From contig NC_087096.1 in NCBI RefSeq assembly GCF_963855985.1, positions 3,100,001 through 3,164,000 of the forward strand: a DNA stretch of 64,000 nt, given 5' to 3'. The notes under the pieces were generated by a model. The model made no database searches and was not told the origin of the DNA. It saw only the letters and a list, made by a program, of their open reading frames with translations. Shown here one piece after another: positions 48,759 to 58,551 of this stretch. Both the position numbers and the translations under genes were made by a program. How positions within the stretch are numbered: position 1 is the stretch's first letter; each line of letters begins with the position of its first letter. This stretch comes from Ostrinia nubilalis. Taxonomy: Eukaryota > Arthropoda > Insecta > Lepidoptera > Crambidae.

Positions 48759-49055
48759 AATGGTAGGCTTTAGGATTATAGGAATTAATCCTTTAGAGTT
48801 CTTAGAATCCTTTATTTGCCTCTGGTAAATTAGAGGGTCGTGCTCTTTCAGTAGACTACGATGATCTATTAAACAAGAACACATTTTGACCTCATAATAT
48901 GCAGTATCTTATTCTGCAGTAACTAAAATCTCGTTTTATTTATATTATTACTATAATTGTAATTAATTAAAACCTAAGCTAACCAATTTGATACATGTGA
49001 TGACATATCGCATCATCATAAGACTCACTTGAATGAGGAAAAAAATGATAGTATG
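48759..49055. other. No gene recognised
   Basis: AT-rich spacer before the large hairpin; nothing seen. Confidence 0.6.
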
Positions 49056-51327
49056 AGATCCCTCTATACAACGACCTTCACCGAGATGCTTATTTGATGA
49101 AACATATTTTATATTCAATTTAACATGTCAATAATTATATTGCTTAAGGGTTGCCTAATAAATTTCTGTCCAGGATATGATTAATTAATCATTAAAAAAA
49201 GATTTTTTTACAAATATTTCATCGGTTTGACTATTAAAGAAACTCCATACCAATCGAAAGTATGAAGCCCATAGAATATGCAAACGTTAGGTTGCCTATT
49301 CTTTTCCAGTCATAACTCTCGGGTTGCCAGGTATAAACAGGTAAATTGATAGAGCATTTTGCACCGGTCTGATAATTTAATCAAATTTAAATGAAAATAA
49401 AGATTATTTCATTATGAACACGATGGTATAGGGTTGCCTGCGAAAAATCAGTCCTGAATGACGGTTGTCGAATTTTGTAAAGTGAAATTAAAACTGAAAG
49501 GTGACATTTTTCGAGTAGTTGGCAACATTTGGGAAAGACGAGTTGTATGAGGCGTTTGTGTGTCTTGTCAAGAGGTGTCGCTTGGGTGAAGAAATTTCTC
49601 CAGTGTTGCCATGCTTTGGGAGATTTGGTCCAAAAATGTCGAAAGTGGAAATAACGACTTCCGGTCAAAAATTTGGATGACGCCTCCTGCAAAAGGGTCG
49701 TGCAAATGATATTTGACCATTTTCATCTCGATCACCTGGCAACACTGGCAGCTACGGGGAAAAGTATTTTTTTTCGACATGGGTGTCTTTAATGTTAAGG
49801 ACGGACAGAAGGAGATATGGCAGAAAATATCCAAAAATGGGGTTTGGTCGGTTATACGACCCAGATTATGGGAAAAATCCAAAAATTCAGAAAATCAAGA
49901 TGGCGACCGAGTGAGCGGTCATTTTGTAAAAAGTTTCAGATTTCTGATTTTTCGAATGCATTTTTTGGGCAGTTGGCAACATTTGGGAAAGTCGAGTTGT
50001 TTAGAGCGATTACGTAGTTTGCTAAGGTTTGGAAAAGCAACATTTTCCAGTGTTGCCATAGTACTTTGAAAGATTTGGTCAAAACATGTAAAAAATGGAA
50101 ATAACGACTTTTGGTCCAAAATTTGGATGACGCCTCCTGCAAATAGGTCAAACTAATGACATTTTTATCTCGATTACCTGGCAACACTGGCAGTTACGGG
50201 GCCACAAAATTTTGGGACTTGGGTGATTTTAAGGAATTGTTTCACGGGATTGGTTTAAGTTAGAAAAAAAGTAAAAATGGGTTTCGGCGCGCAAAATGGT
50301 CTAGATTAAGCGAAAAATGCAATAAGTATGGCAACACTGGAAAATGTAATTTTCTCAAACGATACTCCTCAGCAAACTACGTAATCGCTCTATACAACTC
50401 GACTTTCCCAAATGTTGCCAACTACCCAAAAAATGCATTTGAAAAATCAGAAATCTGAAACTTTTTACAAAATGGCCGCTCACTCGGTCGCCATCTTGAT
50501 TTTCGGATTTTTCGGATTTTTCCCATAATTTGGGTCGTATAACCGACCAAACCCCATTTTTGGATTTTTCTGCCATATCTCCTTCTGTCCTTCCTTAACT
50601 TTAAAGACACCCATGTCGAAAAAAATACTTTTCCCCGTAGCTGCCAGTGTTGCCAGGTGATCGAGATGAAAATGTTATTTGTACGACCCTTTTGCAGGAG
50701 GCGTCATCCAAATTTTTGACCGGAAGTCGTTATTTCCACTTTCGACATTTTTGGACCAAATCTCCCAAAGCATGGCAACACTGGAGAAATTTCTTCACCC
50801 AAGCGACACCTCTTGACAAGACACACAAACGCCTCATACAACTCTTCTTTCCCAAATGTTGCCAACTACTCGAAAAATGTCACCTTTCAGTTTTAATTTT
50901 ACTTTACAAAATTCGACAACCGTCATTCAGGACTGATTTTTCGCAGGCAACCCTATACCACCGTGTTCATAATTAAATAATCTTCATTTTCATTTAAATT
51001 TGATTAAATTATCAGACCGGTGCAAAATGCTCTATCAATTTACCTGTTTATACCTGGCAACCCGAGAGTTATGACTGGAAAAGAATAGGCAACCTAACGT
51101 TTGCATATTCTATGGGCTTCATACTTTCGATTGGTATGGAGTTTGTTTAATAGTCAAACCGATGAAATATTTATAAAAAAATCTTTTTTAATGATTAATT
51201 AATTATATCCTGGACTGAAATTTATTAGGCAACCCTTAAGCAATATAATTATTGACATGTTAAATTAAATATAAAATATGTTTCATCAAATAAGCATCTC
51301 GGTGAAGGTCGTTGTATAGCGGGATCT
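49056..51327. mobile_element. Giant foldback (hairpin) element, 2272 bp
   Basis: Two arms of about 1 kb, 49056-50063 and 50330-51327, are near-identical inverted copies around a loop of about 266 bases. The ends are AGATCCCTCTATACAACGAC and the complement of AGATCCCGCTATACAACGAC. The arms differ only by scattered substitutions and small indels. GTTGCC/GGCAAC recurs about ten times per side, often as CCAGTGTTGCC. The left arm plus loop also contains a diverged direct duplication of about 450 bp (49514 versus 49967, and 49600 versus 50051). Frames of 60-118 codons appear in mirrored pairs, but they merely reflect the repeated DNA and match nothing I know. No transposase is seen. TAGTATG before the left end and TAGACTATG after the right end are only imperfectly alike, so no clean target duplication can be given. 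Confidence 0.9.
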
Positions 51328-51718
51328 TAGACTATGATCCACGTAGTGCGTGTAGCTTAGCCTTTACACCCGGGTATAACTTATAGGGAAGTTCTTTACA
51401 TGATACAATGTTCAGATTAATTGGATTATGTGGGATCAAAAGTAATTATGGTGTCTACAAGCTTTCGAAGCCTTAGTTATTATTTGGTGCAGTTAGAGGT
51501 ACTACTTTGTTTGTGGACAATATAATATGGCCGAGACTTGATTATAAATATAAAATTGAAAATAAAAATGAAATTATCTATCAATTTTGACCAATATTTG
51601 GCAATTATGAACTTCTGATTCAATGTAACTACCTATGCTTTGTACGATGATAATAAGATGTCATTTAATTTACCTATGGTACTTAAAAGTTGTCTCTTGC
51701 TTTGCATTGAGTAAGTTG
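51328..51718. other. No gene recognised
   Basis: AT-rich, nothing seen. Confidence 0.6.
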
Positions 51719-51832
51719 TTGCAATTCACGAAGGCGAGTAAGCTTTAATGTGTGATGGCTCGCTATTGTTCGTTTTTTCAAATGTTTTGATAGACTTTAC
51801 ACTGGTCGCTCATTCGCCTTCGTGAGTTGCAA
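51719..51832. mobile_element. Short MITE-like inverted repeat (114 bp)
   Basis: TTGCAATTCACGAAGGCGAG at 51719 and the complement of TTGCAACTCACGAAGGCGAA ending at 51832 form 25-bp ends around a 64-base core. No coding sequence. Confidence 0.65.
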
Positions 51833-52241
51833 GAACCATACTTTCATCGCAAATGGTTTAAAAATAAGGGCCTTTCATTCTATCAAAATATCCAACCATT
51901 TGCTAGATCCACCTTTAACTTCTGATGAATAATTAGTGTCCGACCGAATATGGATTTTCAGCCGAAAACGGAAACGAAAACGAAGCTTCGGCTGCAGTCT
52001 CATTTTCGGCCGAAAACGAAAACGAAAATGACCTTCAACTCTCAAATTTCAATCTGAAATTATGTAAAAACTTTGAAAACCGTTAATGTTTTGACCAAAA
52101 ACATAATGATGTTTGACAGTTGTTTTTGATAAGGATTGATTAAAGAAAACCGGCATTAAAACACAAAAAATTGAATTATGAATTCTTAGTAGAATATTAT
52201 TTCCGGTGTATATTGAAATATTGGGAAGTGAAGAAGAAATA

Positions 52242-52804
52242 AAGAGTGTCCAGTGGGAATTTTTCAACTTCAAAAATGATTCATACAAATAAATTAATGA
52301 TTTTTTATTATTTATTACTAATGCAAACTGGAGTTTAACAATGCGGATTTATTTTTTTATAGGCAATGTCTTTTAAATGATGCCCGTTTTACTATAGGCA
52401 CTCTCACAGCCGGACCCTTACATTCGCAACTATGCGAGAGCAAATCGCGCTAATAATTTTCCTGCAACTTCACGGCGGATATTTTCTTACAGAACCTGAA
52501 TTATTTAAGGATTATTTTGCTGTAAACTTTTGACTTGAGATATCCCCCCACAAGAAAAAGTCGCATGGTGTGAGATCTGATGACCGAGGCGGCTAGAAAA
52601 AATAGTCCTCAGTGTCTCCATCGAGGTACTCTCCGTGTGTGGTGAGACACCTTCTTGCTGTGAAGCAAGACACATCGACCAGTGACTCATGGCGTATTTC
52701 AAATCCGCATTAGACTCTATTTTGAAACAATTAAACTTAATGAAAACTCTTTGGTTTTATTTGTATTCAATTTTGAACTTGGAAAATTTTCGCTGGACAC
52801 CCTT
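52242..52804. mobile_element. Nested Tc1/mariner-type element (563 bp)
   Basis: AAGAGTGTCCAGTGGGAATT at the left pairs with the complement of AAGGGTGTCCAGCGAAAATT at the right. Inverted similarity continues for about 50 bases. TA flanks both ends (52240-52241 and 52805-52806). It carries a broken transposase on the minus strand. Confidence 0.8.
52515..52700 (-). pseudogene. DDE transposase C-terminal relic (Tc1/mariner type)
   Basis: On the minus strand one frame reads GEYLDGDTEDYFF, then an in-frame TAG where W is expected, then PPRSSDLTPCDFFLWG. After a single-base shift it continues YLKSKVYSKII. The block W-P-P-R-S-x-D-L-T-P-x-D-F-F-L-W-G-Y-x-K-S-K-V-Y is the C-terminal catalytic region of a common insect Tc1/mariner-related transposase group (DDE_3 type). 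The aspartate in the D-L-T-P segment belongs to the catalytic region. The stop and frameshift make it inactive; the N-terminal half is not recognisable. Confidence 0.7.
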
Positions 52805-53077
52805 TACAATGTAACCTCCCTTCAAAACTTCAAAAGAGTGTGACAATACCGCGTCCGTTCAAGTCTGATTGGAACCATGAGTGCATCAGATTCACTCCCG
52901 AAGATATCGGAACGATAAACGTCACCATCTTATTCACGTATTTCTGATATTCGGTTTGGCCGAAGCTTCGGCTGGTTTTTGACCGAAAACGAAAATATGG
53001 CCGAATGTCCATTTTTTGGCCGAAAATGGCCGAAAACGAAAACGAAAACGAATATTCGGTCGGTCACTATGAATAAT

Positions 53078-53795
53078 ATCACATATTTATACCCTTACCC
53101 ACCTCATAGGACACCCATAACATAATACATATGCACAATAATGCACTATTAGAATGTGCAGTAAACGTCGTTACCACAGTAAACAGTCTAATAAAGAGAT
53201 CTAACGCGTTTCGTACCTCATCGGATCCGAGACGTTTACGATTGCAGTTTACGATCGCAGCCGAATCGCACTGGCACCAGTAAGTTACGATTCTCACCCT
53301 GTCGTTTGCAAGGTTCAAATGCGAACTGTATCTATACCTACCTACAGGGTGACCAAGAGACGTTAAAAATGATTGGATAGGTACTCCTTACATTAATTAG
53401 TAAAGCTTCAACCACACCAACGCGTGCAGATCGCCATAGGCCAATGACAGTCCGCGCGATCTGTCTAGCAAGGGTCCTGAGTCCGATAATAATTTATTAT
53501 TATAAATGACTTTAACTAGGAAGCGAATTCTTCAATTTTTTTTTTTCAATAGAAACTTTATTACTTTACGAATTTTTCAAAAGTGTTACCTAAACCAAGA
53601 AATCAATAAAATGTAATATGAAACACGTAAGGTTCAGAAAAAAAATGATGCGTCGTCTCTACTTCGTGCTTTTTAAAAATATTTTTAGTTAAGCCTGTTT
53701 TGTTTAAAAAATTTAAACACCTTATAGAACTGGAAGAATAAATAAATAAAATGAGCCCAACCTGTATACAGCTGGTCAAATTATTTATCGCCAGC
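53078..53795. other. No gene recognised
   Basis: GC-richer at 53160-53300 and 53400-53480, with no splice-bounded frame. A TACAGGGTGACC sequence near 53343 resembles a transposon terminus but has no visible partner. Confidence 0.45.
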
Positions 53796-53965
53796 GAATA
53801 TTTATCTGCAGAAGATTTCCCTCGGTGGCTCGGGCCGATTGAGCGACGCCCCGGGCCACTCATTATGTCCTAGTACAATTTATACGCTTTAGATGCCTGT
53901 GCTTTAGATGTGGGCCTCTTGTGGGATTCGAACCGACAACCGTTACCGAACGGGAACCACCAGTC
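53796..53965 (-). repeat. tRNA-derived SINE, copy 1
   Basis: On the minus strand GGTTCGAATCCC (53922-53933) is a perfect tRNA B box, preceded by CGGTAACGGTTGTC. The body reads AAGCGTATAAATTGTACTAG, then GGCCACCGAGGG-type sequence, ending near ATAAATATTC. The body recurs at 54271-54400. Confidence 0.6.
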
Positions 53966-54270
53966 GTCGATTTGGAATGATTAGGCTGATTTATTGATGG
54001 CTTGATTCATTTAAGACTTACGATGCCTATAACAACTCTTGAAGTCTGACACCTTTGCGAATAGGAAAACAATGGTTGATTAATATTTTAATACACGTTA
54101 CAAAATAGTTCCATTGACAAAATAGTTTTAGGAACTATTGCAAAATTGTCCTTTATCCATTGTTATCAAAATTGCTGATGGATATTAGGAATTTTTTCCT
54201 GCCCCTTAAAAGGCAGTATTTAGCAGTTATACATTTAAGCTATGTAAGACAAAGAATATTTATGGGCTGT

Positions 54271-54400
54271 GAAAATTTATCTGTGGCAGATTTCCCTTGG
54301 TGGCTCTAAACAGCTTCAAAAGCCCCAGGCTGCTCATTACCTACGTCATTGTACAATTTACACGCTTTCGGTACCAACAAGGCTTTAAAAGAACATTAGT
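54271..54400 (-). repeat. SINE, copy 2 (headless)
   Basis: It matches the body of the 53796 copy: GTGTAAATTGTACAATGACG, GAGCAGCCTGGGGC and ACCAAGGGAAATCTGCCACA on the minus strand. The tRNA-like head is not recognisable. Confidence 0.55.
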
Positions 54401-57400
54401 CTTGCGGCTCTAAGCAAACTGGTGACAGGTGAAAGTAGCTGAAGGAAATGTCATTGCAATATACCGTCTAAAAAATAGAAATTGTGAGTAATATTAGCAA
54501 GTTACATGTAACAGGGTATCACATATTTCAAAACATATGTTTAATTAAACTTTAAGATCAACGAAAAAGAAACGAATTTCCCTTGTAACTTGGGCCAAAG
54601 GGCACCGTGTAAAGACATAAGCAGAGACCCTACACCGTAAGGCAATTTCGAATAATTTCGATTAGTTCGACTTTGGCTCTATCAGTCTATCTCATACACC
54701 CTGGTGTGACTGACAGAGACAGTAAGAGTCGATATAGAAATAACTTTGCAGGGTAAGACCCCAGAATAAGTGCAATCACGCAAAAACACGCTTAAGGGTA
54801 TGTGTATAACGGTCCTAATCACTGCGCCAGCCCCGCAATTATGGCAAAAACAAGCCATGCTCCGACACTTAATTGAAATTTGCACCTGCACGCTACACTG
54901 TTCAAAAACCTGAAAAAATAAATGATGTAGAATTAATGACACAACATTAAAAAAATGTATTCCTTTGTCAGACTAGTATGAACTTCAATATTATCATGGT
55001 TCATTAAAAACAAAATAACGTATAGAGTACAAAATAACTTCTAAATGAAACACTAAATTTTATTAAGAACTTTCTTTAGCATTGCGATATTACTCGTAAT
55101 TCAGTTTCCTCTAAAGCTTTCTAAACTATGTAGGTATTATGTTTGTTTCCTCATAGTCGCTAACGGAAAATATAAGTTTGACAATGTAGTTTCATAACAA
55201 GTTCAGTATTTTCCTACTTACAAAGATAAGAGTAGAAACTCTTACTTTTGAATTGAGTCCCTCTTTCTTACGAAATCATCATAATAAATTTTCGATTGCA
55301 ATTCATTGGTTGATCATTGTCTTTCAAATACCAATTTACTAACTATAAAAACTAAAGTTAATGTTTGTTATTTAGTTCTTATTGCACACAGTATCAAAGC
55401 TACCAACAAGCAATTTACTGCACACGAAACATCTATAGAAGATTCCACCGAGGTTAACCGGGGATTAATGGGCCGCCGTAGCCACAGTAAATTTGTAGCA
55501 ATCGACGACCGAGTTAAACCGACCGATAGAGATATCCCACTGCTACTTTAAATTTGCGCACACGCAACTGTGGAGAGTTGGAACTTGAGCAAATTTTATA
55601 TTGCAAAAATATATTTTAGCTTGTTACTTGACTTCCTACATTTATAGCTAGGCAGACACCCATTAAAATATGGGTTATTCCTTCCCACCGGACTCTTTTG
55701 TTCTTATTTCCCACCGGGTACATGAAATTTTAAAATTTTCAAAGAAAATGCTTTTTTATTTTTGATGTCGTGGACCCGTTGGGAATCAAAGTACCCATGA
55801 ACTAAACAGTAGAGCTGTGGACCTTTGGGAATAAGCCAAAGTAATTTTATAAATTACCATAGTCATTTGAATCCAATAAGATGATGGAGTATTTCTATCT
55901 AAGGAGGGATGTCTCATGTCATCTGGACCTAGATGTGAACTACGTAGGTATGATACGATACTACTACAACGACGTGCGTACCGTACCTACCTAGTGTAGG
56001 TACGGTACGCACCTACATTTGTTATATTGGTGTGAGTTTGGAATTTATAATTCAAATTAAAGATCACAAGCAGTGTCACATGGCTGTGGTTAAGTTCATA
56101 TCGCATGTTCCTGAGATGCAATGTCAATGTATAGTATAGAAGTACGTAATACAGAAACTTCCAAATTTCACAACTTCTTTGTGGCTTCCATTCGGTACCT
56201 ATGTTAGTAATTCGTACACCAAGAACTTTCTTTATAACGCGGGCTTAGCCAATACAATTTGCCTAGGTCCCAAAGCTGTGTGGTCTTGCCCTATCTGCCG
56301 CTTGCTGCCGAACCATTAAAGGGTAGATAGCCGAATGAAAACGCGCCCGACACGACGCCATTACACCACTTAGCGGATTAGATGGCGAATGCAGACTTTT
56401 ATCGAGAAGATGCGATTGTTTATTGTGACTCCGTAATGCTAACTATGGACTAGAGATTATGAGACGGTATTGGCTTGATACCAGTAAGAACAAAGGTAGA
56501 GCGAGCGGGGTAGAGAAATTAAAATGTTTGAGCAAAATTACAAAGTGTACTTGGACCAACTTATACGAGTGCAAAGAAAATGCAAGTATTAGGTGCTTGT
56601 TAAAAATAACATTCAGAACTAAATGTCTTGATCAACATTTTTATACTTAAGTTACGCACGATATTACGAGCTCAACAAAAAAAAAATTAAAAAAGTAGTG
56701 TATTAGAAATTTTCAAGGATTATCATACTTTTACTAAGCTCCACATTGCATGAAAGACCCACATACATACTTTATCCTTCACACGTCCTTCAACCTGACT
56801 AATAACGTACTATCTGACAGATCACCGTCGCAGTTAACGTGCAGCGAACGGGGTAGTTTATCTCAGGCAACCATCCGGTTCGATAAAACGACTTCAAAAG
56901 AGACGCGAAATATAAAACTCTGGTATCATAGAGATGGGCTTATTTCGATTCCAAATATTTGAAGTAGGAAAACACTCGATGTGTTTTTATCAACTGTCAA
57001 ATACCTACTCAAAAATTGAAACTCACAAAAATCTTTTAAAGGTTGTTTGCCAGCCAAAGAAGGATAACATTCACAAACATTACTATGATGTGCGTGGACG
57101 CACATGGAGACACACGAACCAATCACAAAGCTCTATTCAACGCTGTGCGTTCGATTTGCTGCTTCACTTAAGTAAGCAACGTTTGTGAATACGGGCGTCA
57201 ATCTCTTTTTTCTTTATATATTTAAAAGGTCGAATCATGAAACTAATTTGAATCTATAAAAATTCACAAGTAACGCATTCAATCGGAGTCTATAGTAACG
57301 AACTATTTGCCACAAATGGCGTCTAAAAAACCTCCAAAGCCAAATGTTATTGACCCATGTCTCAAATGAATAGCGAGTTAGCGCGCACGTGGGCGCGTCA

Positions 57401-57789
57401 GCTGACAGGTGGACGCTGATTAGAAAATGCGACCGTCATGTTGATACAGTCTAGGAAATAATTCGGCCGACTCATGCCCTCTCATCCACCCAGTACTGCG
57501 AGAAAGAGCAAGGCAGACATTCTTTGAGCAGATATATTTTAGAGCACACTTCACACTGAATACTCCAGTGGGAATGTCACCAGGAAAAGCATTAAATGGT
57601 TGTATTAGATTAAATGCTGCTTTGTAGCGTTTGCATAAGACAAAACCTTTTTTCAAATATAGTTTTCAAACAGTAGCAACTACAATCTTCTATCTCATGT
57701 ATTTATATATTATATATTTTATATTCAATTATAATTATAATAAATATGTAGAGTCAATTCTGTACATGAAATATATTTTCAAAATACCT
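54401..57789. other. No proven gene; candidate exon and a perfect palindrome
   Basis: A minus-strand patch at 54819-54909 follows a strong acceptor (TTATTTTTTCAG) and one frame ends GAWLVFAIIAGLAQ and a stop. A perfect short palindrome lies at 55974-56012. Other frames (55306, 56459, 56750-57188, 57420) show no motif. Mostly AT-rich. Confidence 0.45.
55974..56012. repeat. Perfect hairpin, 17-bp arms
   Basis: GTGCGTACCGTACCTAC at 55974-55990 is followed by the loop CTAGT and the exact complement at 55996-56012. The arms contain GGTACGGTACG-type internal symmetry. Confidence 0.9.
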
Positions 57790-58211
57790 ATCAGGGGGTG
57801 ATTAGTGATCGATACTGATGCCAAAAATGCAATCAGTAAAATTTTTGTCTGTCTGTCTGTATGTTCCTTATAGAAACAAAAACTACTTGACGGATTTTAA
57901 CGAAACTTGGTACAATTATTCTTCATACTCCTGGGCAGGTTATAGTTTACTTAGGAATTCCCATGGGAGCGGGAATTAGCGGGAAAATCCTTTTGTATGA
58001 AAAATCTAAACCGCTTAAGTTAGACGCTTGAAATTTGGCATGCAGGTACCTTAGTAAACTTAAAGCTTAGTTACAACAGGATATTGCAAAATTCCCACGG
58101 GAACGGGAGTTAGCGGGGAAAAACATTTGTATGAAAAAATCTAAACCGCGTAAGATAGATGAAGGGAGTAAAATGGGATCAACGCGTACGAAGTCGCGGG
58201 CGGCCGCTAGT
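57790..58211 (-). repeat. Short interspersed element, family C, copy 2 (long)
   Basis: On the minus strand it starts ACTAGCGGCCGCCCGCGACT. It contains two similar modules of about 70-80 bases (58091-58158 and 57958-58037), each with TTTAGATTTTTTCATACAAA- and CCCGCTAA-type blocks. It ends after AAAATCCGTCAAGTAGTTTT and a CAGA microsatellite (plus strand CTGT at about 57848). It is non-coding. Confidence 0.7.
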
Positions 58212-58298
58212 ATTCAATAAAGACGTCCTTAACTACGTAGATATAATATGACCACAATTTGACCAGATTATAAGGTAATACTGAAAATAAAGAGCTAC

Positions 58299-58420
58299 TA
58301 ACTGAGGGAGGTGCCTGGATGCGAGCGGCGCAGGACCGGTCTTTGTGGAAATCCTTGGTCCCAGGTCTTTGTCCAGCAGTGGACGTCTTTCGGCTGAAAC
58401 GACGACGACGACGAACTGAG
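58299..58420 (+). mobile_element. RTE-like retrotransposon 3' end
   Basis: GAGGTGCCTGGATGCGAGCG, then GCGCAGGACCGGTCTTTGTG, then GTCCAGCAGTGGACGTCTTT give WMRAAQDRSLWKSL and, after a shift, PAVDVF. An (ACG)n tail follows at 58400-58413. The 9395 segment is a reversed relative. Confidence 0.7.
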
Positions 58421-58439
58421 TAGTGCGCACTCTCTCAAT

Positions 58440-58551
58440 TTAGAAGATGGAAAAATGTATTTCGTATAAACTGTGGAATGGACTGTCGTCTGCGGTGTTT
58501 CCGGACGGATACGACCTGCAAGCTTTCAAGAAGAGAGCGTATCTTTACCTT
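58440..58551 (+). pseudogene. Non-LTR element family 1, C-terminus (left half, split by insertion)
   Basis: The frame reads LWNGLSSAVFPDGYDLQAFK followed by KRAYLYL, the same C-terminal peptide as at 15085. It is cut at 58551 by the minus-strand element, and its continuation is at 60522-60640. CCTT is present at both junctions (58548-58551 and 60522-60525) and is probably the visible part of the target duplication. Confidence 0.8.

Larger units (their letters stand above)
51934..53069. mobile_element. Non-autonomous hAT element (1136 bp) with nested insertion
   Basis: The ends TAGTGTCCGACCGAATAT and the complement of TAGTGACCGACCGAATAT fit the hAT pattern. A perfect 8-bp target duplication, TGAATAAT, flanks it at 51926-51933 and 53070-53077. 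Subterminal arrays of GAAAACGAAAACG and TTCGGCC occur at 51959-52032 and 52948-53055. No hAT transposase frame is present. A Tc1/mariner-type element is inserted at 52242-52804; without it the host element would be about 570 bp. Confidence 0.88.

Noticed and set aside
49714..50069. 118-codon frame in the hairpin as a transposase
   Set aside because: No catalytic motif is visible, and its mirror copy exists only because the arms are inverted duplicates.
53922..53933. tRNA gene at the perfect B box
   Set aside because: The sequence lacks an acceptor stem and A box, and its body recurs at 54271 without the head, so a SINE is the better reading.
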